A stretch of 64,000 nt of DNA. It comes from Pseudomonas sp. Leaf58. GTDB taxonomy: Bacteria; Pseudomonadota; Gammaproteobacteria; Pseudomonadales; Pseudomonadaceae. Location of the stretch: contig NZ_CP032678.1 of NCBI RefSeq assembly GCF_003627215.1, positions 1 through 64,000 of the forward strand. Direction: 5' to 3'. Numbering within the stretch: the first letter of the stretch is position 1; each line of letters opens with the position of its first letter. The notes under the pieces were generated by a model. That model was not told the origin of the DNA and made no database searches. It saw only the letters and a program-made list of their open reading frames with translations. Below, one piece after another: positions 44,558 through 52,644 of the stretch. Made by a program: the position numbers and the translations under genes.

Positions 44558-47500
44558 GTGAGTTTTGTCCACCTTTCCGTTCATTCAGAATATGCCCTGC
44601 ATGACTCCCTGGTGCGGGTCAAACCATTGATGGCAAGGGTCAAAGAGCTTGGGCAGCCGGCCATCGCCATCACTGACCCGAGCAACCTGTTTGCCACCGT
44701 CAAGGCCTACTTGCTCTCGATGGAAAAAGGGGTCAAACCCATCGTTGCCGCCGAGATCAAGGTTTCCACGCCGCGCTACCCGTCCTCGACGCTGAGCCTG
44801 TACTGCCGCAACGGCGAAGGATACCGTGCCCTGTGTGAAATCATTTCCCGTGGCTATACCGAAGCACCCCGTGACAAGGACAACCATCCAGTCATACCGC
44901 TGGAGTGGCTCGATGGCAAAACCGACCATCTGATTGCCCTCTCTGGAGGCAGGGAAGGCGAAGTGGGCCGTCTGCTGATGAGTCAGCGCATGCCTGCCGT
45001 CAAAGAGGCCCTGGCCGACTATCAGCTGCTCTTCCAGAACAACTTCTTCATCGAGTTGCAGCGGATCGGTCACGTCGCTGACGATCGCTATGTGCGTGAG
45101 GCCGTCAACCTAGCCATTGAACACGCCTTGCCGGTGGTCGCGACCAACCCGACCCGATTCCTCGACACCGCCGATTTCGGTACCCATGAGGTGCGTCTGG
45201 CGATTGCCCAGGGTCGTACGGTGCGGGCACTGCGGGATGACCTGAATGCCCCTTGTACGCCACACCAGTACCTCAAGTCATCTGAAGACATGATTGAGTT
45301 GTTTTCCGACATTCCGGAGGCGATCACCAACACGCTGAAGATTGCCGGGATGTGCAACGTGGACTTGACCCTGGGCAAGAGCTTCCTGCCGGCGTTTCCA
45401 GCGCCGAACAAGATGACCGAGGCGGACTACCTGCGAAAGTCCTCCATCGAAGGCCTTGAGGTGCGCCTGCGGTACAACTTCAAGACCCCCGAAGCTATCG
45501 CCGAGAAACGACAGACCTATGAGGATCGCCTGAATTTCGAACTCAAGGTCATCAACGACATGGGCTTCCCCGGCTACTTCCTGATTGTGGCCGACTTTAT
45601 TCGCTGGGCGAAGGAAAACGACATTCCAGTGGGCCCAGGTCGCGGATCGGGTGCTGGTAGCCTGGTCGCCTACGCTCTGGGCATTACCGACCTTGATCCT
45701 TTGCCTTACGACCTGCTGTTCGAACGCTTCCTGAACCCCGAGCGGGTTTCGATGCCCGATTTCGACGTCGACTTCTGCATGGACAAACGCGACCAGGTTA
45801 TCAAGTATGTCTCCAATGCCTATGGCCATGATTCGGTGTCGCAGATCGTGACCTTCGGCAGCATGGCAGCCAAGATGGTGGTGCGGGACGTTGCCAGGGC
45901 CCTCGGCTACCCCTATCGGGTTGGCAACACCTTGGCCAACCTCATTCCCAAGGAGCCTGACATCACCCTCGAAAAGGCCCTCGCTCGCGACATGACCCTC
46001 AAGGTGCTACTGGAGACCGACCAGGAGTCGCAAAACGTCTGGTTCCATGCTACCAAGCTCGAAGGTGTTACCCGGCAAACCGGCAAGCACGCAGGCGGCG
46101 TGGTCATTGCCCCGACGAAGCTGTCCGACTACACCCCGGTGCTCTGCGAGCCGGACGGCTCAGGCCTGGTCTCCCAGTATGACAAGGATGATGTCGAGAA
46201 GGTGGGCATGGTGAAGTTCGACTTTCTTGGCCTTCGCAACCTGACCATCATAGACCATGCGATGAAAAGCATTAATGCCCGACGCCGCCAAGAAGGGGTT
46301 GATGCACTCGACATCAATGCCATCGACCTTGCCGACAAAGCCACCTATGAAATGATCCAGCGCTGCGAGACCACGGCGGTCTTCCAGCTAGAGTCGAGTG
46401 GCATGAAGAATCTGATCAAGCGTCTTCAGCCCGACTGCTTTGAAGATCTGATCGCCCTCGTGGCGCTGTTTCGTCCTGGCCCGCTGCAATCGGGCATGGT
46501 GGATGACTTCATTGACCGCAAGCACGGGCGAGCCGAACTGTCCTATCCGCACCCTAACTATCAGTACCAAGGGCTCAAGCCAGTGCTGGAGCCAACCTAC
46601 GGCATCATTCTATACCAGGAACAGGTGATGCAGATCGCCCAGGTAATGGCTGGCTATACCCTGGGTGGCGCGGACATGCTGCGTCGGGCCATGGGCAAGA
46701 AAAAGCCCGAGGAAATGGCCAAACAACGCGGAGGGTTCATTGAAGGCTCCGTCAAGAATGGTATCAGTGAGTACCTGGCTGGCAACATCTTCGACCTGGT
46801 GGAAAAGTTCGCAGGCTACGGCTTCAACAAATCGCACTCTGCCGCGTATGCCTTGATCGCTTACCAGACCGCCTATCTGAAAACCCACTATCCAGCGGAA
46901 TTCATGGCCGCCGTACTGTCTTCAGACATGGACAACACGGACAAAGTCGTGCGCTTTCTCCACGAATCGAAAAAGATGGGACTCACTATCCGCACCCCGG
47001 ACATCAACAAGTCCGAGTGGAGCTTCACCACCCATGACGGTGAGATCGTCTATGGCATGGGGGCGATCAAGGGGTTTGGCGATTCGGCTGCCAAAACTAT
47101 CCTGGATGACCGAAAGAAGAACGGCCCGTTCCACAACCTCATTGACTTCAACCAGCGTAACAAGGTCGGCTCTGCCGCCGTGAACGCCTGTATCCACGCC
47201 GGCATGTTTGACTACACCGACATAGCGCGTCAGGAACTGTTGGAGATCGCGCCGCTGGCTATGGCTGCCGGCAAGCAGGTGCGCAAGAATACCAATCAGG
47301 GGATGTTGTTCGACATGGAAATCCCCGTGATGCCACGGGCGGAGTTCATCCCGGTGGATGACGAAGTCCGCTTGGCTGGGGAGCGCAAAGTACTTGGACT
47401 TTACCTCACCGGGCATCCCTACGATCGGTACCGCGAGAGCCTCAAGAACTCGCTCACGGCGCAACTCATCGAGATCGCCGAAAGCGCCGAGCAGGACACC

Positions 47501-48172
47501 GTTGAAAATCCCCAGGCTCGCAACAAGTACAAACACGTGAGCGTGGCAGGCTTGATCAGCGATATCGACCCGCGCAGCAATTCCAAGGGCACCTATGCGT
47601 TCTTCAAACTCGATGATGGTACAGCCCAGCTGGACTGCATGATCTTCAACAAGCCTTACCACGAGTACCAGGCCTTCATGACCCCGGACAACCTGGTGGT
47701 CATGCATGGTGTGGTGCGCATCAACCCGAAAACCAACGGTGCGTCGCTGATCATTGACCGCGTACAGCCGCTGGAATCGTTCGTGGACACTCAGCCTGGC
47801 ACCATCATCGTCGAGCAAACCAGCATCGCCTCCGTGCTCGGCCTGATGTCTGCGCACGACTCCAATGGCGAGGAGGGTAACCTGCAGGTAGCCGTGCGCA
47901 ATGCCGAGGGTGACCTGATCGATGTGCCAGCACTGCCGATCAGCCGCAAATCCAAAACCTTGGCCATGATCCAGAAGCGTTTTGGGGATAAAGTCAGCAT
48001 CTCCTACAGCAAATCCATGGGTCGCGCCATGCCGCGCAAGGACGCAGTCGACATCGAGGCCGAAACCGAAATCGAAGATCTCTCCAGCCATCTCTCTGAG
48101 CTTCGTGAGAAGCTGGAGCGCAGCCTCAGTGCCGCGAAGGCGGCAATGACCGATTCGATGGAAATGTCCTGA
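44558..48172 (+). CDS. dnaE: DNA polymerase III alpha subunit
   Basis: 1204 residues, slightly longer than the usual 1160-1175. PHP domain at the start (SVHSEYALHDSLVR, AIAITDPSNLFATVKAY). Catalytic aspartates are in VSMPDFDVDFCMDKRD near 397-412, with the palm motif GPGRGSGAGSLVAYALGITD near 360. A clamp-binding motif QGMLF is near residue 913. The OB-fold follows (VSVAGLISDIDPRSNSKG). It starts at GTG with CCAGGAG upstream. The polymerase is complete, so the element can supply its own replicative polymerase with the dnaQ-like, dnaB and dnaG genes around it. Stop overlaps the next start (TGATG). Confidence 0.96.
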   Translation: MSFVHLSVHSEYALHDSLVRVKPLMARVKELGQPAIAITDPSNLFATVKAYLLSMEKGVKPIVAAEIKVSTPRYPSSTLSLYCRNGEGYRALCEIISRGYTEAPRDKDNHPVIPLEWLDGKTDHLIALSGGREGEVGRLLMSQRMPAVKEALADYQLLFQNNFFIELQRIGHVADDRYVREAVNLAIEHALPVVATNPTRFLDTADFGTHEVRLAIAQGRTVRALRDDLNAPCTPHQYLKSSEDMIELFSDIPEAITNTLKIAGMCNVDLTLGKSFLPAFPAPNKMTEADYLRKSSIEGLEVRLRYNFKTPEAIAEKRQTYEDRLNFELKVINDMGFPGYFLIVADFIRWAKENDIPVGPGRGSGAGSLVAYALGITDLDPLPYDLLFERFLNPERVSMPDFDVDFCMDKRDQVIKYVSNAYGHDSVSQIVTFGSMAAKMVVRDVARALGYPYRVGNTLANLIPKEPDITLEKALARDMTLKVLLETDQESQNVWFHATKLEGVTRQTGKHAGGVVIAPTKLSDYTPVLCEPDGSGLVSQYDKDDVEKVGMVKFDFLGLRNLTIIDHAMKSINARRRQEGVDALDINAIDLADKATYEMIQRCETTAVFQLESSGMKNLIKRLQPDCFEDLIALVALFRPGPLQSGMVDDFIDRKHGRAELSYPHPNYQYQGLKPVLEPTYGIILYQEQVMQIAQVMAGYTLGGADMLRRAMGKKKPEEMAKQRGGFIEGSVKNGISEYLAGNIFDLVEKFAGYGFNKSHSAAYALIAYQTAYLKTHYPAEFMAAVLSSDMDNTDKVVRFLHESKKMGLTIRTPDINKSEWSFTTHDGEIVYGMGAIKGFGDSAAKTILDDRKKNGPFHNLIDFNQRNKVGSAAVNACIHAGMFDYTDIARQELLEIAPLAMAAGKQVRKNTNQGMLFDMEIPVMPRAEFIPVDDEVRLAGERKVLGLYLTGHPYDRYRESLKNSLTAQLIEIAESAEQDTVENPQARNKYKHVSVAGLISDIDPRSNSKGTYAFFKLDDGTAQLDCMIFNKPYHEYQAFMTPDNLVVMHGVVRINPKTNGASLIIDRVQPLESFVDTQPGTIIVEQTSIASVLGLMSAHDSNGEEGNLQVAVRNAEGDLIDVPALPISRKSKTLAMIQKRFGDKVSISYSKSMGRAMPRKDAVDIEAETEIEDLSSHLSELREKLERSLSAAKAAMTDSMEMS

Positions 48173-48777
48173 TGGATGCCCTGCGAAACTACCGGGTGCA
48201 CGATCCGCAGGACAAGGCGCGCTACTGCAAGGAAGGTGAGCTTCGGGAACAACGGTTTATCAAGATGATGAACGAGCAAAGCCACCTGACCCTGTGGGCC
48301 AACCCGGAAAAGACGGCGACGCCCAAAGGCAAATACGCCGCTGACTTGTGGGTGCCTGGTTATGGTTATTGCGACCTCAAAACCCAAGAAACCCCCTTTT
48401 TCAGATCGAAATCAAAATCCGGCATCCCGCCCGAAAAAGCCGTCACCTTCAATTCCAAGGATCTCGCCCGGTACCAAGAAATCTACGAAAATATCGGGAT
48501 CTTCTTTTGGGTCAATTGGGTCAATAACGTGCATGACAGGTTTGGCACCTGCCCGTACCGATGGGGCGTGTATTTTATCCGGCTCCATGAGATCTACGAA
48601 ATCATCAATTCCAATGCCACGGCAAGCCATGCTTATCTAGGCAGGCAGGAAACCGACAGCGATCACTTCCTGGCAACCAAGGGCATGAACCGTGAGGGCA
48701 ATGCCCTGGACAGCTGGTTGTTGAATGTCGACTGGATGGAGCCGATCCTGGTCAGTCAGCATAACCCTTGGAATTAA
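48172..48777 (+). CDS. Hypothetical protein, possible PD-(D/E)XK nuclease
   Basis: 201 residues, translationally coupled to dnaE. A central stretch YAADLWVPGYGYCDLKTQ has the Asp...Asp-x-Lys spacing of PD-(D/E)XK nucleases, preceded by a helix with Glu (EGELREQRFIKMM), and followed by aromatic strands (IGIFFWVNWVNNV). The family is not named here and the fold is inferred from that pattern. Coupling to dnaE suggests a replication or repair role. Confidence 0.6.
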   Translation: MDALRNYRVHDPQDKARYCKEGELREQRFIKMMNEQSHLTLWANPEKTATPKGKYAADLWVPGYGYCDLKTQETPFFRSKSKSGIPPEKAVTFNSKDLARYQEIYENIGIFFWVNWVNNVHDRFGTCPYRWGVYFIRLHEIYEIINSNATASHAYLGRQETDSDHFLATKGMNREGNALDSWLLNVDWMEPILVSQHNPWN

Positions 48778-48794
48778 CAGCGTTATTTATACCG

Positions 48795-48827
48795 TATATT
48801 GACATAAGTGCGCAGTGCTTGTAGATT
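48795..48827 (+). promoter_or_regulatory. TATATTGAC element and consensus-like promoter
   Basis: TATATTGAC at 48795-48803 preceded by TTTATACCG. Its TTGACA (48799-48804) is 17 bases from TAGATT (48822-48827), a plausible sigma-70 promoter 58 bases before the ATG at 48885. Confidence 0.6.
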
Positions 48828-48884
48828 TTATGCAATGACTGGCAAAAGCCGGCATCCATAATAATAAGAAAAAACGAGCCCGCC

Positions 48885-49964
48885 ATGACCTCCTTTCGCG
48901 CCGAGATGCACAATCTTTTCCTGGCTGCCATTCCTGCAGACCAGCTGAATAATCGCAATATCAACATCACATTCCAGCATTACGGCTGGGATGGGAAAGG
49001 TGGGCGCAGCATGCAGGATGTGGGTGAAGAATATTTCCTGACCCGTGAGCGTGTCAGACAGGTCGCCACAAAATGCTCCAGGCAAATGGCCGAACAGGCT
49101 GATAAGCACCTTTCCACGTTACCCGGAATGCTGTCCATCATCAACCAAATGGCGCCGGCTAAAGCCGAACGCATTGAAGCGCATTTGCGCGCACATGGCC
49201 TGGGCGATGATGCGCTGGAGGGTGTGCTCAACGCGGCGAAACAGTTCAATCGGGTTGGCAAACACTTGCGGGTAGCCACCGAGTTCAACCAGCGCTTTGT
49301 GATTCTGCCTGACATGGAGGGCTCCGCAGCCAAGGTGCTGGCCAAGGCCAGAAAGCTGACCAGCAACGTCGGCATGACCGCTGTTCGTGACCTGCTTCCC
49401 TATGTTCCGGGCATACCTGAGCGCCAGGCACTGGACTACATCCGCGATGTCATCGCCATTCGCGAAGATGCCGTCTGGCTGGATGAGGGCAAGAACTGGG
49501 TATGGTTCAGTGAAACGCCAAGAAATCGTCTGATTACCTGCCTGCACCGTATGCTCAGCACCTTCTCCAGCGTAACCCTGGAAGGCATACGCCAAGGTGC
49601 CAATCGCTACTACCGCAAAGGTGCAAAGACGCCTGCCGAGCTGTTGGCGCCACCGGCAGTGATCAAGAGCTTCCTGCTCTCCTGGGGTCAGGCCACCTGC
49701 TCCGATGCCGGCATCGTTCGCAAAAGTCCGAACTTCAACCCAAGCAAGGAGGTTCTGGATTTCGAGCGCCTGATTGTCGACTACATCATCAGCCGACCAG
49801 GCAAGGTGGCCAGGGAGAAGGAGTTGGAAAACATGCTGGTACCCGAAGCCGAAGACAAGACTCCCCACCCCAAAAAGCGCAATTTCTCCAATGCGCTAAA
49901 CTACTCCCCCCTGATCAGCAAAGGCCGAAATCGTGGCGAGTACATCGCCAACGGCGCCATCTAG
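48885..49964 (+). CDS. Sigma-region-4-like helix-turn-helix protein
   Basis: 359 residues. Near residues 35-75 a stretch resembles region 4.2 of sigma-70 (MQDVGEEYFLTRERVRQVAT, then KCSRQMAEQ), with the RERVRQ recognition helix intact. No region 2 is visible. The remaining 280 residues include another possible helix-turn-helix-like part (LRAHGLGDDALEGVL) and a Lys-rich end. It may recognise -35-like sequences with the sigma-like factors at 3.5 or 9 kb, or act as an activator; this is inference. Confidence 0.6.
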   Translation: MTSFRAEMHNLFLAAIPADQLNNRNINITFQHYGWDGKGGRSMQDVGEEYFLTRERVRQVATKCSRQMAEQADKHLSTLPGMLSIINQMAPAKAERIEAHLRAHGLGDDALEGVLNAAKQFNRVGKHLRVATEFNQRFVILPDMEGSAAKVLAKARKLTSNVGMTAVRDLLPYVPGIPERQALDYIRDVIAIREDAVWLDEGKNWVWFSETPRNRLITCLHRMLSTFSSVTLEGIRQGANRYYRKGAKTPAELLAPPAVIKSFLLSWGQATCSDAGIVRKSPNFNPSKEVLDFERLIVDYIISRPGKVAREKELENMLVPEAEDKTPHPKKRNFSNALNYSPLISKGRNRGEYIANGAI

Positions 49965-49995
49965 TCCCCCAAGGGCAAGCCCTGCTGGCCTTTGG

Positions 49996-50544
49996 TCAGC
50001 AGGAAGCGTCGATTCTCTCTGGAGCAGCATGCGCCCAGGCGATACGCGCATTTTTACAGGTCGTGGAGAACTCGTAAAAGGAGCCCTCCAGCCGAAGCTC
50101 CACGATCTGCTTAAGCTCGGTCGCCAGCAGGCGAAGTTCGAGCAACGGCTCCTTCTGTTCATGTGCACCACTTGCCTGGAAGGCGTCTTCAGCTTGAGCA
50201 AAGGCTTGGCGGACGGCGAAGGGATTGGGGTGACCGCTGATGACATCATCGAGCACATTCAAAACTGAACAGAATCGCCCATCATTGACGTGAATGAAGA
50301 CCTCCATGGCTTTCACCAGCTGTCGAAGCTCCTTGCCACTCAGCGACACGAGATGGCCCGACAGCCGCCTCACCGGGGCCTGTGCTGGACTCAATTGCCC
50401 CCAGAGCGCCTGGATGGCGGTTGTTTGCTCCACATGAGGGCAGCGCAGCCAGATCTGCGGATGACCGGACTGCAGGTCAGAGAGCCTGTCCAGGCAGTGT
50501 TGCAATGTCGGCACGATCGACGGATTGAATTCGATTTTGAACAT
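49996..50544 (-). CDS. Hypothetical helical protein
   Basis: 182 residues, soluble, mostly helical, with paired cysteines and a coiled-coil-like end (LLELRLLATELKQIVELRL). Not recognised. A TTGACA/TATCAT promoter lies upstream at 50684-50655. The gene stands alone and reads against the dnaG direction. Confidence 0.6.
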   Translation of the reverse strand: MFKIEFNPSIVPTLQHCLDRLSDLQSGHPQIWLRCPHVEQTTAIQALWGQLSPAQAPVRRLSGHLVSLSGKELRQLVKAMEVFIHVNDGRFCSVLNVLDDVISGHPNPFAVRQAFAQAEDAFQASGAHEQKEPLLELRLLATELKQIVELRLEGSFYEFSTTCKNARIAWAHAAPERIDASC

Positions 50545-50606
50545 AACGCCCGCCAGAAATTCAGTAATGGATGGCTGAATGAGGTTGAAGAATACAGCCG
50601 GCCAGG

Positions 50607-50629
50607 CCGGCAGCGGGCCGGCCTTGTCG
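50607..50629. repeat. GC-rich hairpin upstream of the 50.5 kb gene
   Basis: GGCCGG and CCGGCC arms around a CAGCGGG loop in the interval before dnaG. TTGTCGTTTTG follows on the + strand; no + strand gene ends there, so its role is unclear. Confidence 0.35.
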
Positions 50630-50654
50630 TTTTGTCAATAAATTGGTTGTGCGG

Positions 50655-50688
50655 ATGATAGGAGGCTGGACAGCGCAGTGTCAATATA
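50655..50688 (-). promoter_or_regulatory. Promoter with TATATTGAC element for the 50.5 kb gene
   Basis: On the minus strand TATATTGAC (50688-50680) contains TTGACA, 18 bases from TATCAT (50660-50655). Confidence 0.55.
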
Positions 50689-50725
50689 TTATAAAAACGA
50701 TCTTGAAAATCCAGGTTCACATGCC

Positions 50726-52588
50726 ATGACGACTCCCAATGGTGGGGCCAAGCGGCCTCTCGATCGCATTCCTCAGACTGTCCTCGATGACATCGTCGAT
50801 CAGAACGACTTGCTCGAAATCATCGGAAGACACATTCCCCTGAAGAAGCAGGGCAAGGACTACGTGTCCCTTTGCCCCTTCCATAAGGAGCATTCGCCGT
50901 CATTTTCGGTGTCCCCAGGTCGCCAGTTCTATTACTGCTTCGGCTGTGGCGCCAGTGGCAATGCCCTGGATTTCATGATGGCCTTTACCGGTCGATCGTT
51001 TATCGCGGTCGCCCAGGACTTGGCTGAAGACGTTGGAATTGACCTCAAGCCGTACCTTCGCTCAGCCAAGAAAGAGCAGCTGGACTTCCAGATGCTGCCG
51101 GCCATGAAGGCTGCCAATGATTATTTCGTTCAAGAGCTGTCTCGACCCGGTGACCATGCCCGCACCGCCCTGGAGTACCTGGCGTCACGGAGCATACCCC
51201 TTGAAATGATCGAGCGCTTTTCCCTTGGGTTTGCCGGATATGGCAAACACACCGTGGACAATCTAGTCGAGCACCAGGCGGCGCTGATTGAGGGCGGCGT
51301 GCTGGAGCAGAGCGAACGAGGCGTGTTCTCATTGTTCCGCGATCGACTGGTGATGCCGGTGCGGGACATGAAAGGCAAGCCCATCGGACTCTCCGGGCGC
51401 ACCCTGCGGGCGGATGCGAAGCCCAAGTACCGCAACTCCAAGGAAAGCGCGCTGTTCTCCCGCAATAGCGTACTGTACGGGCTGTACGAGTCACTCAAGG
51501 CCTTTGGCAATCAGAATCGCCTTGAGCGCCTATTCATCGTGGAGGGGCAGTTCGATGTAATCGCCCATCACCTGATCAACCTGGCTGCCGCTGCCGCCAT
51601 GGGCTCGTCGATGTCAGTCCATCAGCTGCGCTTGCTCTTGCGTTACACCAAGCATGTGACCTTCATTTTTGATGGTGATGCTGCAGGCATCAAAGCCTTG
51701 GTGCAGGTCGGCTCCTTGCTGCTGGAGAACATCACCGATCACGAAGTGGTCTTCGATGTGATCCTGCTGCCCGAGGGGGAGGATCCGCACAGCCTGGTCA
51801 TCAAGGATCCCGAGGCGTACCAGGGTATCCTGGCACAGCCATTGGACTGGCTGGATGCCATGCTGCACAACTTGCCTGAAGCCAAGGATCTGGTCAGCGA
51901 CCGAGGCCGCGCCGAATTCGCCAGCAAGGCCATTGAGCTGATCCATGAGACGCGAGACCCACTCCTCCGGCACCAGGCTCTGGAGCGCGCTGCTTCGATC
52001 TGTGGGATGCCTGTTGAAGCCCTGAGGGAGCGTCTGGTGTCGATGCCAACGGCCCGCAGCGCCTACGTCAAGCCGGAGAATGTCCTCAACGACAATGCCC
52101 TTCGACTGACACGAATCCTCTGGGATGAGCCGTTGTGGGCAGAAGACATGATCCATGATGAGCTGTGGAAAGCCGAAGGCGACGAGCTGATCCAGACACT
52201 GGTGGACTGGAAGGTGGAAATGCTCAAGGGTGAGCTGGATCTGTTGCCCAGCCATGAAGACCATTTGAAATTGGAAGAGAATCCCTACTACGCTCCGAAA
52301 CTGGAAGTGCAGTGCCGCCAGCGCGGCGCGGCGGCCTCATTGGGTCGACGCTTGGGTGGACTGCAAAATCCGGCGATGATGGCCGCGCTGATGCGTGATG
52401 AGCCGGAGACCAGTCGCAGCACTGCTCAACATCTGATCCAGCACATTACGGGTGTGTTTGCCGCCCAGGCGATGCAAAAGCTGTCAAATAAGGCTGCACT
52501 GACGGGCCTGACCAGTGATGATCAGATGGTATTTGCCAATTTACACAAAATCCGAAGAGAATCTGTGATTCGGACGAAAAATGCATAA
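50726..52588 (+). CDS. dnaG: DnaG-type primase
   Basis: About 620 residues from ATG 50726. The CHC2 zinc domain is present at residues 50-76 (CPFHKEHSPSFSV, FYYCFGCGASGNALDF). The RNA polymerase domain contains ERFSLGFAGY and the toprim core has VEGQFDVIAHHL near 271 and FDGDAAGIKA near 314. The C-terminal 170 residues are the expected helicase-interaction region but are divergent. An upstream in-frame start at 50678 would add 16 residues over the promoter, so it is less likely. It starts an operon-like run with the RecG-like gene. Confidence 0.93.
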   Translation: MTTPNGGAKRPLDRIPQTVLDDIVDQNDLLEIIGRHIPLKKQGKDYVSLCPFHKEHSPSFSVSPGRQFYYCFGCGASGNALDFMMAFTGRSFIAVAQDLAEDVGIDLKPYLRSAKKEQLDFQMLPAMKAANDYFVQELSRPGDHARTALEYLASRSIPLEMIERFSLGFAGYGKHTVDNLVEHQAALIEGGVLEQSERGVFSLFRDRLVMPVRDMKGKPIGLSGRTLRADAKPKYRNSKESALFSRNSVLYGLYESLKAFGNQNRLERLFIVEGQFDVIAHHLINLAAAAAMGSSMSVHQLRLLLRYTKHVTFIFDGDAAGIKALVQVGSLLLENITDHEVVFDVILLPEGEDPHSLVIKDPEAYQGILAQPLDWLDAMLHNLPEAKDLVSDRGRAEFASKAIELIHETRDPLLRHQALERAASICGMPVEALRERLVSMPTARSAYVKPENVLNDNALRLTRILWDEPLWAEDMIHDELWKAEGDELIQTLVDWKVEMLKGELDLLPSHEDHLKLEENPYYAPKLEVQCRQRGAAASLGRRLGGLQNPAMMAALMRDEPETSRSTAQHLIQHITGVFAAQAMQKLSNKAALTGLTSDDQMVFANLHKIRRESVIRTKNA

Positions 52589-52644
52589 CCCGTTTTAAGC
52601 AATATGTGTCTAAAATAGGGGATGGAAAAGGGTAGGTTACGATA

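Noticed and set aside
46922..48091. 389-codon ORF on the minus strand
   Set aside because: Antisense to the end of dnaE.
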